This document shows positions 32,072 to 39,532 of a DNA stretch of 64,000 nt, in pieces (positions within the stretch are counted from its first letter, which is position 1; each line of letters starts with the position of its first letter). Source of the DNA: Saprospiraceae bacterium. Lineage in GTDB: Bacteria > Bacteroidota > Bacteroidia > Chitinophagales > Saprospiraceae. The position numbers were made by a program, and so were the translations under genes. The notes beneath the pieces were generated by a model. It did not search any database and had not been told where the DNA came from. It saw only the letters and a program-made list of their open reading frames with translations. The DNA lies in the NCBI GenBank assembly GCA_041392805.1, contig JAWKLJ010000001.1:3224001-3288000 (forward strand), given 5' to 3'.

Positions 32072-33398
32072 TTTATTTAGCCAGGAGGTTTTTACCCTTT
32101 GGGGATTTAGTATCACTTTAAGTGCGCTTGTCTTTTTATGTTTGACGATACTTGCTATGCTACTGACCTATAATTACATCATGCGGCGATGGTTACCAGG
32201 TTATTTTGGGCGTGAGGAGGTAAATGATGAAAAGCAAGCGAAGATAAAAAGGAATATAAAGCGCTCCTATCTACTGCTCGCCGCTATTGTTTTTTTACTA
32301 ATAGGCGGCATCGATTACCCGATTTTCGCTTATGGTGCCAGCGAAAATAGCCAATCCTTATACATTTCAACGATCCTTGAAGTACTGCTTATTTTTCAAA
32401 TCGCTCAATTATTCGATTGGATTTTCTCAGAGGTGTTGGTTCATCGGTATGTTGTTTACCAAAAGGAAGGAGACAAGGACAAAAAAGAGGGCGAAAAACT
32501 TACTGCTAGTCCACCTAGGCAACTGGTACAGCCTGTCATGTACATTCTTGCCGTTATTTTAGTCCTCGACCAACTAAACATTCAGTATGAACTTTTTACG
32601 GCATTTGGGAAAAGTATAACGATCACCAATTTACTAGTTGCCTTTTTTATTTTATTTACCACGCGTTTGCTCGCCTGGATAGTTACCCAGCTAGCGCTGT
32701 TCAGCTATTACCAAAAAAAAGAAATCAACCTCGGTACCCAATACGCTATTAATCAACTGTTGAAGTACGTCTTTTATGTTTTCGCCATTTTATTGTCGCT
32801 TGAATTCATGGACATCAAGTTGTCGATCGTATTAGGTGGTGCTGCAGCATTGTTGGTAGGCATTGGCTTAGGGCTACAACAAACTTTTAACGACTTGGTA
32901 TGTGGCATTATTTTACTATTTGAACGGAGTGTAGAAGTGGGCGATATCCTGGAAATAGATAATATGGTCGGCACCGTAAAAAGTATAGGGGTGCGGACCT
33001 CTCAGGTAGAAACCCTCGCCAATATTACGGTCATTGTTCCCAATTCTAAGTTGGTGGGAGAAATGGTCATCAATTGGAGTCATTTTCAAAACAGGGTAAG
33101 GTACAAAGTCAAAGTCGGTGTTGCTTATGGCTCCGATACTCAATTGGTCAAGAAAGTCCTGTTGCAGGTTGCTACTGCACATCCAAAAACGATGAAAAGG
33201 CCAGCTCCTTTTGTTCGCTTCGCCGATTTTGGCGATTCTTCACTCGATTTTGAGCTGTATTTTTGGTCAAGGGAAATGGTTGCCATCGATGATGTAAGAA
33301 GTGACATGCGCTTTGATATTGATCGCTTGTTCAGGGAACATAAAATTGAAATCCCATTTCCACAACGAGATGTTTGGATCAGAAAAACAAAGGAATGA
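32058..33398 (+). CDS. MscS-family mechanosensitive ion channel
   Basis: Of 446 residues, the last ~210 hold the MscS core: the pore helix region LGGAAALLVGIGLGLQQTFNDLVCGIILLFE, then the beta domain VEVGDILEIDNMVGTVKSIGVRTSQVETLANITVIVPNSKLV and the C-terminal alpha/beta domain (RVKVGVAYGSD-like, FELYFWSREM). The pore helix has the Gly/Ala packing of MscS. Four further membrane helices precede it (~15-35, ~72-92, ~104-124, ~185-215), with a lysine-rich loop (~140-160, KEGDKDKKEGEKLT). It releases solutes under osmotic down-shock. It overlaps the small upstream gene. Confidence 0.93.
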   Translation: MNLSDLFSQEVFTLWGFSITLSALVFLCLTILAMLLTYNYIMRRWLPGYFGREEVNDEKQAKIKRNIKRSYLLLAAIVFLLIGGIDYPIFAYGASENSQSLYISTILEVLLIFQIAQLFDWIFSEVLVHRYVVYQKEGDKDKKEGEKLTASPPRQLVQPVMYILAVILVLDQLNIQYELFTAFGKSITITNLLVAFFILFTTRLLAWIVTQLALFSYYQKKEINLGTQYAINQLLKYVFYVFAILLSLEFMDIKLSIVLGGAAALLVGIGLGLQQTFNDLVCGIILLFERSVEVGDILEIDNMVGTVKSIGVRTSQVETLANITVIVPNSKLVGEMVINWSHFQNRVRYKVKVGVAYGSDTQLVKKVLLQVATAHPKTMKRPAPFVRFADFGDSSLDFELYFWSREMVAIDDVRSDMRFDIDRLFREHKIEIPFPQRDVWIRKTKE

Positions 33399-33405
33399 CT
33401 TAGTA

Positions 33406-33567
33406 GACTTTATACACGGAAATTTCAGATGGGCCTAAATGCCCTCTTTAGGCTATCCGTAGTTACAGAACCGGGCTTGGTAGCTAGGGCTACCATCCCG
33501 AACCTGCGCCTCGGCTAGCCTAAAGATAACTATTCATTCCCTATATGAAATCTCCATGCATAAAGTC
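33406..33567. mobile_element. MITE-like element with 22-bp inverted ends and TA target duplication
   Basis: GACTTTATACACGGAAATTTCA (22 bases from 33406) matches the inverse of 33546-33567 at 19 of 22 positions; the three differences are transitions. TA flanks both ends (33404-33405 and 33568-33569), as for IS630/Tc1-mariner insertions. Inside is a palindrome, GGGCTTGGTAGC / GCTACCATCCC near 33474-33500. The element sits exactly between the MscS gene and the convergent DUF4249 gene and contributes the G of that gene's TAG stop. Confidence 0.78.
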
Positions 33568-34421
33568 TATCTCAAAATCGTTCTTTTCCTATCATAGTTG
33601 AGCGTAGTGAAAATGCCAAAGGCATTAATATCACTTTTAATATTAGAAATAATCGGGCTGGGCTGAGCAAAGGGATTGCCGTTGGCTTGGATAGCGCCTT
33701 GGACACTTTCTAAAAAGTTATAATAGTCCTCCGAAATATGGAATAGGGTATTAATAATCGTGTCACCTTTTTCAAAAGCATAGCGAGTACCAAAGACGAC
33801 CGCTCCTTCAAAGACGCGATCAGAAGTGGTAAAGTCCTGAAAAGCAACGCTATCTAAAGCGCTTTGATGTAACATCCGACGGTAATAATTGACCTCATTG
33901 GGCTCATCTGTAAAATAAGTCAATACCCTTGCTTTGAGCTTATCCTCCGGATTATATTCTACAATAATACTATCAATGGGTACAGGCCTTAACAATTTGG
34001 CCGTACTGGTGATCAAATCGCCAGCGGCAGTCGTAATTTCTAATTCAAAGGAATCTATAAAATTATTTGGAACGGGAAAATTAAGAAAATAGTTAAAAAA
34101 TTTACCCGTAAAAGGATCCTGACTGAGTTTGTTTTTTAATTCATACACTTTGCTCCCTTGCCGAATGATGACCCGTGCATCATTTTCCAATAAATCATTC
34201 AGCAAATCATTGCCCGCCAAATTAAAAGGAGCAAAATAGCTAGAGGATTTTGTCAATAAAATGCCAAAGGGACGGCCCACTTCCAAATAAGCCTCTACAA
34301 ATATCCGTTTTTCATATGAAGGCAATTGCAGGTCAATAGGTTGGTCGAGGTTACAGTTGGTTAGTGCACATACGGCAATGAGACTGACAACCAGCGATAA
34401 AAGAGAAGCTATGTTTTTCAT
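33567..34421 (-). CDS. DUF4249 family lipoprotein
   Basis: The start is taken as the ATG at 34421, followed by a lipoprotein signal peptide (MKNIASLLSLVVSLIAVCALTNC). The 284-residue protein follows the DUF4249 pattern: DLQLPSYEKRIFVEAYLEVGRPFGILLTKSSSYFAPF, then IRQGSKVYELKNK and SFELEITTAAGDLITSTAKL, ending FTTLNYDRKRTILR. This family always accompanies a TonB-dependent receptor in Bacteroidota and is likely its surface substrate-binding partner, similar in role to SusD, although the ligand is unknown. Its receptor gene is directly upstream. The stop codon is built at the edge of a transposon-like element; removing the element would extend the protein by one tyrosine. Confidence 0.88.
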   Translation of the reverse strand: MKNIASLLSLVVSLIAVCALTNCNLDQPIDLQLPSYEKRIFVEAYLEVGRPFGILLTKSSSYFAPFNLAGNDLLNDLLENDARVIIRQGSKVYELKNKLSQDPFTGKFFNYFLNFPVPNNFIDSFELEITTAAGDLITSTAKLLRPVPIDSIIVEYNPEDKLKARVLTYFTDEPNEVNYYRRMLHQSALDSVAFQDFTTSDRVFEGAVVFGTRYAFEKGDTIINTLFHISEDYYNFLESVQGAIQANGNPFAQPSPIISNIKSDINAFGIFTTLNYDRKRTILR

Positions 34422-34430
34422 GGGTAGCAA

Positions 34431-36773
34431 CTAAAATTTGAAATTCCAGGTTAGTGAAGGCAGTATCGGAAACAAAGATACTTGCCGTGCCTCGATCTTA
34501 TCTGGGATTTTTAATGAATTCGCGCCCTCGCCTATTTCGACGAAGGTTGGTTCAAAGTATATAAAAAAAGTATTCCTCCGATCGTAAACATTAACAATAC
34601 TAAGGCTTAGGTCACTTTCTCCCCATTTTCGGAAAAACTTGAGCACCAGGCCAACATCCAGTCGGTGATAGGGCGGAAGCCGGTAGTTGTTGCGTTCCTG
34701 AAAGTCGGGCACCACGGATTCAAACCCACTGCCATGAACGTCTTGAAGCGCCCAGCGACCAACTGGCAACCAACGTAAATCCCCTGAACCATACACAAAA
34801 GTTGCAGAGAAAGAAAGCCGCTTACTCAATTCATATAGGGTTACTACTGAGAGATCATGCCTTCGATCATAAACTGGTGAAAAAAAGCCTTGTTGAGCAA
34901 AGTATTGGTCAGGGTCAAGGACGGTGAAATTTCCCCGTTCGACGAAAGAAAGGGTATAACCAATCCAGCCACTCAGTAAACCCTCTTTTTTCTCTATGCT
35001 ATATTCCAACCCATACCCTCTTCCCTCTCCTATAGCAAATTCATTTTCCAGAGCATCATTCGCAAAAATTTCAGCCGCATCGACAAATTCGAGTTGGTTC
35101 TTCATTTTTTTGTAAAAAACTTCAGTCGTCATAGCGTACTTTCGTCCCAACAAGTAGGAAAGCCCAAGGGCCACCTGATCACTCGATTGTGGCTTTACCT
35201 TCTTTGTTGATGGATACCAAATATCCGTAGGCAAGGTAACACCAGCATTCGCTACCAGGTGCAGGTATTGTTTCATGCGAGCGTAACTGGCTTTCAATGA
35301 CAAACGGGGTGCAGCTTGGTAGCGCAAAGCCAAACGAGGTTCAAGCGCATTATAAAACTGCCCTTCACCCTCAAATCCACTCCATCTAAGGCCCATATTT
35401 GCCTTAAATTTTTTGCTAAATTCCCAATCATCCGATAAGTAAACACCCATTTCCAGTGCATTGAACATTTGACCTGCCGAAAAGCTAATCTCTCCATCGT
35501 CACTACCCGCTTTTAGGCGGCCAACGCTGAAACTGTGCGCCGTCAAATTGCCACCAAATCGGATGGTGTGCTGATTGGAGGGGTTAAAGTAAAAATCTGT
35601 TTTAAAATTGGCATCCTGAATATTAGAGCTCACCTGAAAATTGAAGCCAGTAAGTTTATTGGTAATATGATACTGGTAATCTGAGTAGGTGAAGGTGGTA
35701 TTGGCAAACAATTTGGGGTTGAAAACGTGGTTCCACCGAACAGATCCCGTTGCATTTCCCCAATCGAAGTCAAAATCAAAAAAATCTCCTTCAAAGCCGA
35801 AAACATCCCGACCAAAATAGCCACTGACAAATAGGCGATCCTTTTTCCCCAGATGGAAATTAACCTTGGTATTCAAATCATAAAAATAATAGTCGGGAAT
35901 AGGGCTAAAATCTTCTTTCCCAACATTCGCCCGGTTAATCATCCGAGTAAATACATCGACATAGGTTCGTCGGCCCGAAACAATAAAAGAAGACTGATTT
36001 TTCTGAATCGGCCCTTCCAGCGTAAGACGGGAGGCAATAAAGCCAATGCCGCCCGAGCCAGCAAATTTTTTATTATTGCCTTCTTTCAATTTGACATCAA
36101 TCACCGAGGAGAGTCGTCCTGCATATTGAGCAGGAAAACCACCTTTATATATTTTTAAATCTTTAACTGCATCCGTATTAAAGGTGCTAAAAAAACCAAA
36201 AAGGTGATTGGCATTGTACACCACTGCTTCGTCCAGTACAATCAGGTTTTGGTCATTGCTTCCTCCTCTTACAAACAAACCAGTGGTACCTTCGGAGCCC
36301 GAGGGAATACCAGGCTTCAATTGAATGGCCTTCAGAATATCACTTTCGCCCAATAAAACGGGAATAATCTTGGCTTCTTTGGTTGAAATAACCTCCACAC
36401 TCATCTCCGTTGACCGCATTTGTGCCTCGAAAGTGCCCGCCTTTACAATGACTTCTGCTAATTGTATACCAGTGGAAAGCTCTATGTCTAAACGCATGTC
36501 GGCAATCATGCGCAACTTAAAAACCTGTGGCTGAAAACCTACATAGCTTACCTCTAGCGTCACGGAATCCCCCGTTGGAACACTTAAGGAATAAAAACCG
36601 TACTCATTGGTTGTCGTCCCTAAATCCAGGGCTTGCAGGATGACACTTGCACCTATCAACGTTTCTCCACTCTCACTGTCTGCAATCGTTCCACTAAGGG
36701 CAAAGCTAGACTGCGACCAACTTAGTTGACTACTAAAAATGAATAAAAAGAGTAGTGGTATATTCTTCAGCAT
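34431..36773 (-). CDS. TonB-dependent outer-membrane receptor
   Basis: After a signal peptide (MLKNIPLLFLFIFSSQLSWS) comes a carboxypeptidase-regulatory-like domain (~22-108, FALSGTIADSESGETLIGASV). The plug is visible at ~130-240: GESDILKAIQLKPGIPSGSE, TTGLFVRGGSNDQNLIVLDE, VVYNANHLFGFFSTFN and VKDLKIYKGGFPAQYAGRLS. The barrel runs to the final aromatic residue (LTWNFKF). With 780 residues it is a complete receptor of the type paired with DUF4249 lipoproteins, and the pair probably imports an unidentified ligand driven by TonB. The receptor stop and the next start lie about ten bases apart, so they form an operon. No regulator or enzyme is adjacent to show the ligand. Confidence 0.93.
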   Translation of the reverse strand: MLKNIPLLFLFIFSSQLSWSQSSFALSGTIADSESGETLIGASVILQALDLGTTTNEYGFYSLSVPTGDSVTLEVSYVGFQPQVFKLRMIADMRLDIELSTGIQLAEVIVKAGTFEAQMRSTEMSVEVISTKEAKIIPVLLGESDILKAIQLKPGIPSGSEGTTGLFVRGGSNDQNLIVLDEAVVYNANHLFGFFSTFNTDAVKDLKIYKGGFPAQYAGRLSSVIDVKLKEGNNKKFAGSGGIGFIASRLTLEGPIQKNQSSFIVSGRRTYVDVFTRMINRANVGKEDFSPIPDYYFYDLNTKVNFHLGKKDRLFVSGYFGRDVFGFEGDFFDFDFDWGNATGSVRWNHVFNPKLFANTTFTYSDYQYHITNKLTGFNFQVSSNIQDANFKTDFYFNPSNQHTIRFGGNLTAHSFSVGRLKAGSDDGEISFSAGQMFNALEMGVYLSDDWEFSKKFKANMGLRWSGFEGEGQFYNALEPRLALRYQAAPRLSLKASYARMKQYLHLVANAGVTLPTDIWYPSTKKVKPQSSDQVALGLSYLLGRKYAMTTEVFYKKMKNQLEFVDAAEIFANDALENEFAIGEGRGYGLEYSIEKKEGLLSGWIGYTLSFVERGNFTVLDPDQYFAQQGFFSPVYDRRHDLSVVTLYELSKRLSFSATFVYGSGDLRWLPVGRWALQDVHGSGFESVVPDFQERNNYRLPPYHRLDVGLVLKFFRKWGESDLSLSIVNVYDRRNTFFIYFEPTFVEIGEGANSLKIPDKIEARQVSLFPILPSLTWNFKF

Positions 36774-37113
36774 ACAGTAGTTGTGAGTTATTTCAACTTA
36801 GCGAGGCATCACCATCATTACTTAGCCTCAAATTCAAAAAAACTATTGAAAAAAACGGTACAAATACCTCTTTTTGTCAGGGATGCTTCAAAAAGACTTT
36901 ACTACGCACTTTGTTAAAGAATGTTTAAATCTGTTGACTTTTTCCTAAATAGATTGTTATATTGTTGAAATATGCTAAAATATTGCGATCAAGTTACGGC
37001 AAAATCTAGCTTTATAGGTTTTTCGGACTAACTTTGCAGTAAGATTAAATATAAAACCCTGGTGGCAGGTCCTGTTAAAACGTTTAACAATGCCTGTGAG
37101 AAATTTCACGAGT
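36774..37113. other. Intergenic region between divergent genes
   Basis: About 340 bases, AT-rich, with no gene. It holds the promoters of the TonB receptor operon (not recognisable by consensus) and of the T9SS protein; the latter has TAACTTTG at 37029-37036. Confidence 0.6.
37029..37036 (+). promoter_or_regulatory. -7 element TAACTTTG
   Basis: A full TAnnTTTG match 77 bases upstream of the T9SS protein start. The upstream -33 box is not clear. Confidence 0.5.
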
Positions 37114-37839
37114 ATGAATAAAGCCTTACTTTATGTTTTCTTTTTGTTTCTCTCTTTGAGCTTAAATGCCCAAAAGAAATTACTGGTGACCCCCAGTGCT
37201 ATCGATCAGGTTATTTTTGATGACCTCTCAGATATTTCCAAGGAGTTTACCCTTCATGTTACCCTGGAGAACAAAGGAGATCAGCCACTGAACCTCATCT
37301 GGCGAAAATCAGTTCTTTCGCAACCGCTGGATTGGTTAACAGAAATTAGTGATAAAAACAATTACTATTTACCCGAATCCAACTCTAACATTGATCCGGA
37401 CTATAATGCGGAAGAGGCTATTTATCTGGCACCAGGAGAAGTCTCCGACATTAATTTTCATATCTTCCCATTTGGAAGTGCCGGAGATGCCTCATACAAA
37501 ATGGTGTTTTTAGATGAAACAGATCCCAACAAAATTATTGCAGAGACAAGTTTTGACTATTCGATTCAACGCCCCATCATGGTAGGCGCAGATAAGGCAA
37601 GTCTAAAATTATTTCCAAATCCATCTACCAATTACATTGAATTGCCTTACAATACGATCGTAAGTCAAATAGACATTTACAATACCATCGGGCGTAAAAT
37701 ACAAAGCTTTAAAGCCGAGAATGGCCAGCAATACGATATTTCCACCCTACCGACGGGGCTTTATCTCGTTAGTTTGGTAAATAGCCAAGGGAGTGTGATT
37801 AAAACCCTTCGTTTTTTCAAGCGAAACTTTCATCCCTAG
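37114..37839 (+). CDS. T9SS type A sorting-domain protein
   Basis: Starting from the ATG at 37114, the 241-residue protein has a signal peptide (MNKALLYVFFLFLSLSLNAQ), a beta-sandwich-like part (residues ~22-150, FTLHVTLENKGDQPLNLIWR, SDINFHIFPFGSAGDASYKM) and a C-terminal T9SS sorting domain (~165-241) with LKLFPNPSTNYIELPY, IDIYNTIGRKIQSF and STLPTGLYLVSL. Such proteins are exported by the type IX system and fixed to the cell surface or released. The N-terminal part resembles Ig-like domains that handle 'lower-than-ideal' gliding-type surface proteins; no enzymatic motif is present. Its function is unknown. Confidence 0.85.
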   Translation: MNKALLYVFFLFLSLSLNAQKKLLVTPSAIDQVIFDDLSDISKEFTLHVTLENKGDQPLNLIWRKSVLSQPLDWLTEISDKNNYYLPESNSNIDPDYNAEEAIYLAPGEVSDINFHIFPFGSAGDASYKMVFLDETDPNKIIAETSFDYSIQRPIMVGADKASLKLFPNPSTNYIELPYNTIVSQIDIYNTIGRKIQSFKAENGQQYDISTLPTGLYLVSLVNSQGSVIKTLRFFKRNFHP

Positions 37840-37858
37840 TACTGGATGTACTAGGAAT
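37833..37858. terminator. Small hairpin between convergent genes
   Basis: CCTAGTAC (37835-37842) and GTACTAGG (37848-37855) pair exactly around five bases, and the pairing continues outward with one mismatch. It covers the TAG stop of the T9SS gene, but no T-run follows, so it may be only a weak terminator. Confidence 0.4.
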
Positions 37859-37867
37859 GGCCAAACC

Positions 37868-38275
37868 TCAAACTGGATATTCTACATAGTTTCTTGGCGT
37901 TTCGTACAAGCGAATGCTTAGGTCATATTGCGGCCCTAAACGCTTCCTCAATAGCTGCCAAATTACGTAACAAATATGTTCGGCGGTGGGATTGAGTTCC
38001 TTGAATTCCGCCGTATCCAGGTTTAAGTTTTTATGATCAAATCGTTGTTCTATTTCCTCGTGAATAATATCTTTTAATACTTTAAGGTCTATTAAGTAGC
38101 CCGTTTCTGGGTCGACCTCTCCGATCACCTTCACCTCCAATTCATAGTTGTGCCCATGGTAATTGGGGCTATTGCAAAGGCCAAAAACACTTTCATTTTT
38201 TTCGTCAGACCAGTTGGGATTATGCAACCGATGGGCAGCATTAAAGTGGGCCTTTCGAAAAACAGCAACTCTCAT
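37868..38275 (-). CDS. 6-carboxytetrahydropterin/6-pyruvoyl-tetrahydropterin synthase family protein
   Basis: The 135-residue enzyme has the zinc histidines of the family in HFNAAHRL (residues ~10-16) and NYHGHNYELEV (~40-50), the EVDPETGYLIDLKVLKDI segment with the catalytic neighbourhood, FDHKNLN and NPTAEHICYVIW with the conserved glutamate, and LYETPRNYVEY at the end. It is a cytoplasmic pterin-converting enzyme, likely QueD (queuosine precursor synthesis) or a PTPS; the sequence does not separate the two, and no other queuosine gene lies near. It precedes, on the same strand, nothing related, with the nucleotidyltransferase gene 91 bases upstream. Confidence 0.92.
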   Translation of the reverse strand: MRVAVFRKAHFNAAHRLHNPNWSDEKNESVFGLCNSPNYHGHNYELEVKVIGEVDPETGYLIDLKVLKDIIHEEIEQRFDHKNLNLDTAEFKELNPTAEHICYVIWQLLRKRLGPQYDLSIRLYETPRNYVEYPV

Positions 38276-38366
38276 AACTTATTGATTTAATCAGTTTGAG
38301 TTCTCTGATCGTCATTCACCAGTCAATACAACAGAAAAAAAAGGCTTTAGTTGAGTAGTGGAAGGC

Positions 38367-39374
38367 TTATCCTTCTGGCGAACTAAAGTCAATTTCGGTA
38401 TTGTCCCCAATATTTAGGCTTTGGCGGAGACCAGTAATAGCGGTATCATTGCCCACCACTGACTTTTGGAGGATCACTTCTTTGATAAAGGCAAAGTTGC
38501 CAATAATGGAATTTTTGATAATAGCGTCGGTGATGACCGCATTATGACCAATGGTAGCATGTGGCCCTATAATAGCATTTGAAATTTGACAATCTTCCCC
38601 AATGCTAACCGGGTGGATAATGATCGCATTATCATAAGAAGGAAGATCATTCGAAGCATAGCCCTCTCGGTCCAAAAGAATCGCATTCGTTTCTAGCAAC
38701 ACTTCTTTTTTCCCACAATTAAACCAGTTGTCAACGGTAATGGCACTAAAAACAATGCCTTTTTCAATCATGCGCATGAGTGCATCCGTCAAAGGAAATT
38801 CCCCATTAGACCGCAGGTTGTGTTGAATATTAAACTCCAAAGCGTTAATCAGGCTATCGACTTCTTTTATTTTATAAAAACCAACCATTGCCATATCTGA
38901 CTTCGGGATTTTAGGTTTTTCAACTACCCGACTAACACTTCCATCTATATTGAATTCTACAACCCCAAACGATCTAGGATCGTGCACTTTTTTTACACCC
39001 AGACAAGAATTGGGATGGTCCATTATTTTTCTAAAATCGGCATCAATAATGATGTCACCAAAAAAAATAAAAACTTCATCAGCGTCTTTAAAATATGATC
39101 TAGCCGTCCAAATGGCATGAGCAGAACCCAAACGTTCTTCTTGGGTAACAAAGGTTTTGTTGAGTTCAGGATAGGTTTTTTCAACAAAATGCTTGATTTT
39201 TTCTCCTAAATACCCGATAATAAAAATGAAATCGTGAATACCAACATCTACTAATTGCTCAATTAGAAAGGATATAATAGGCTTGCCTGCAACCGGAATC
39301 AGCGGTTTGGGTTGAGTATAGGTAAGAGGACGTAATCGAGTGCCAGCGCCTGCTACGGGAATGATCGCTTTCAT
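38367..39374 (-). CDS. Sugar-1-phosphate nucleotidyltransferase
   Basis: The 335-residue enzyme starts MKAIIPVAGAGTRLRPLTYTQ, the nucleotide-binding GxGTRLRPLT loop, followed by the sugar-site lysine in KPLIPVAGKPI. Residues ~100-115 hold FIFFGDIIIDADF (metal-binding aspartates), ~145-155 GVVEF and VVEKPKIPKS. Residues ~250-335 are left-handed beta-helix hexapeptides (GEDCQISNAIIGPHATIGHNAVI) where acyltransferase or oligomer contacts are usually found. It makes an NDP-sugar (glucose-1-phosphate thymidylyl- or similar), for cell-surface glycans; the base and the sugar are not certain. Confidence 0.9.
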   Translation of the reverse strand: MKAIIPVAGAGTRLRPLTYTQPKPLIPVAGKPIISFLIEQLVDVGIHDFIFIIGYLGEKIKHFVEKTYPELNKTFVTQEERLGSAHAIWTARSYFKDADEVFIFFGDIIIDADFRKIMDHPNSCLGVKKVHDPRSFGVVEFNIDGSVSRVVEKPKIPKSDMAMVGFYKIKEVDSLINALEFNIQHNLRSNGEFPLTDALMRMIEKGIVFSAITVDNWFNCGKKEVLLETNAILLDREGYASNDLPSYDNAIIIHPVSIGEDCQISNAIIGPHATIGHNAVITDAIIKNSIIGNFAFIKEVILQKSVVGNDTAITGLRQSLNIGDNTEIDFSSPEG

Positions 39375-39454
39375 AGGCGTTAAAGGTAAGGAAAAATATG
39401 TTCCCGCAAATAAATTGATTCTTCATCCCTATTTATTATTCTAATAAAAGAGGA

Positions 39455-39497
39455 TAAAAAAAACTGCCTCCAAAGTGCAGAACACCTTAGAGGCAGT
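39455..39497 (-). terminator. Rho-independent terminator of the giant protein gene
   Basis: Minus strand: ACTGCCTC pairs with GAGGCAGT, and the inner bases (TAAGGTG / CACTTTG-like) extend the stem, then a run of eight T follows. It starts about 36 bases after the stop codon. Confidence 0.85.
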
Positions 39498-39532
39498 AAT
39501 CATAAAATTTAATGAACAAGAAAAGGCAAATC

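Noticed and set aside
37857..38366. A queuosine operon around the QueD/PTPS-like gene
   Set aside because: No queC, queE or queF-like gene lies in the neighbourhood, so the pterin enzyme cannot be placed in that pathway by context.
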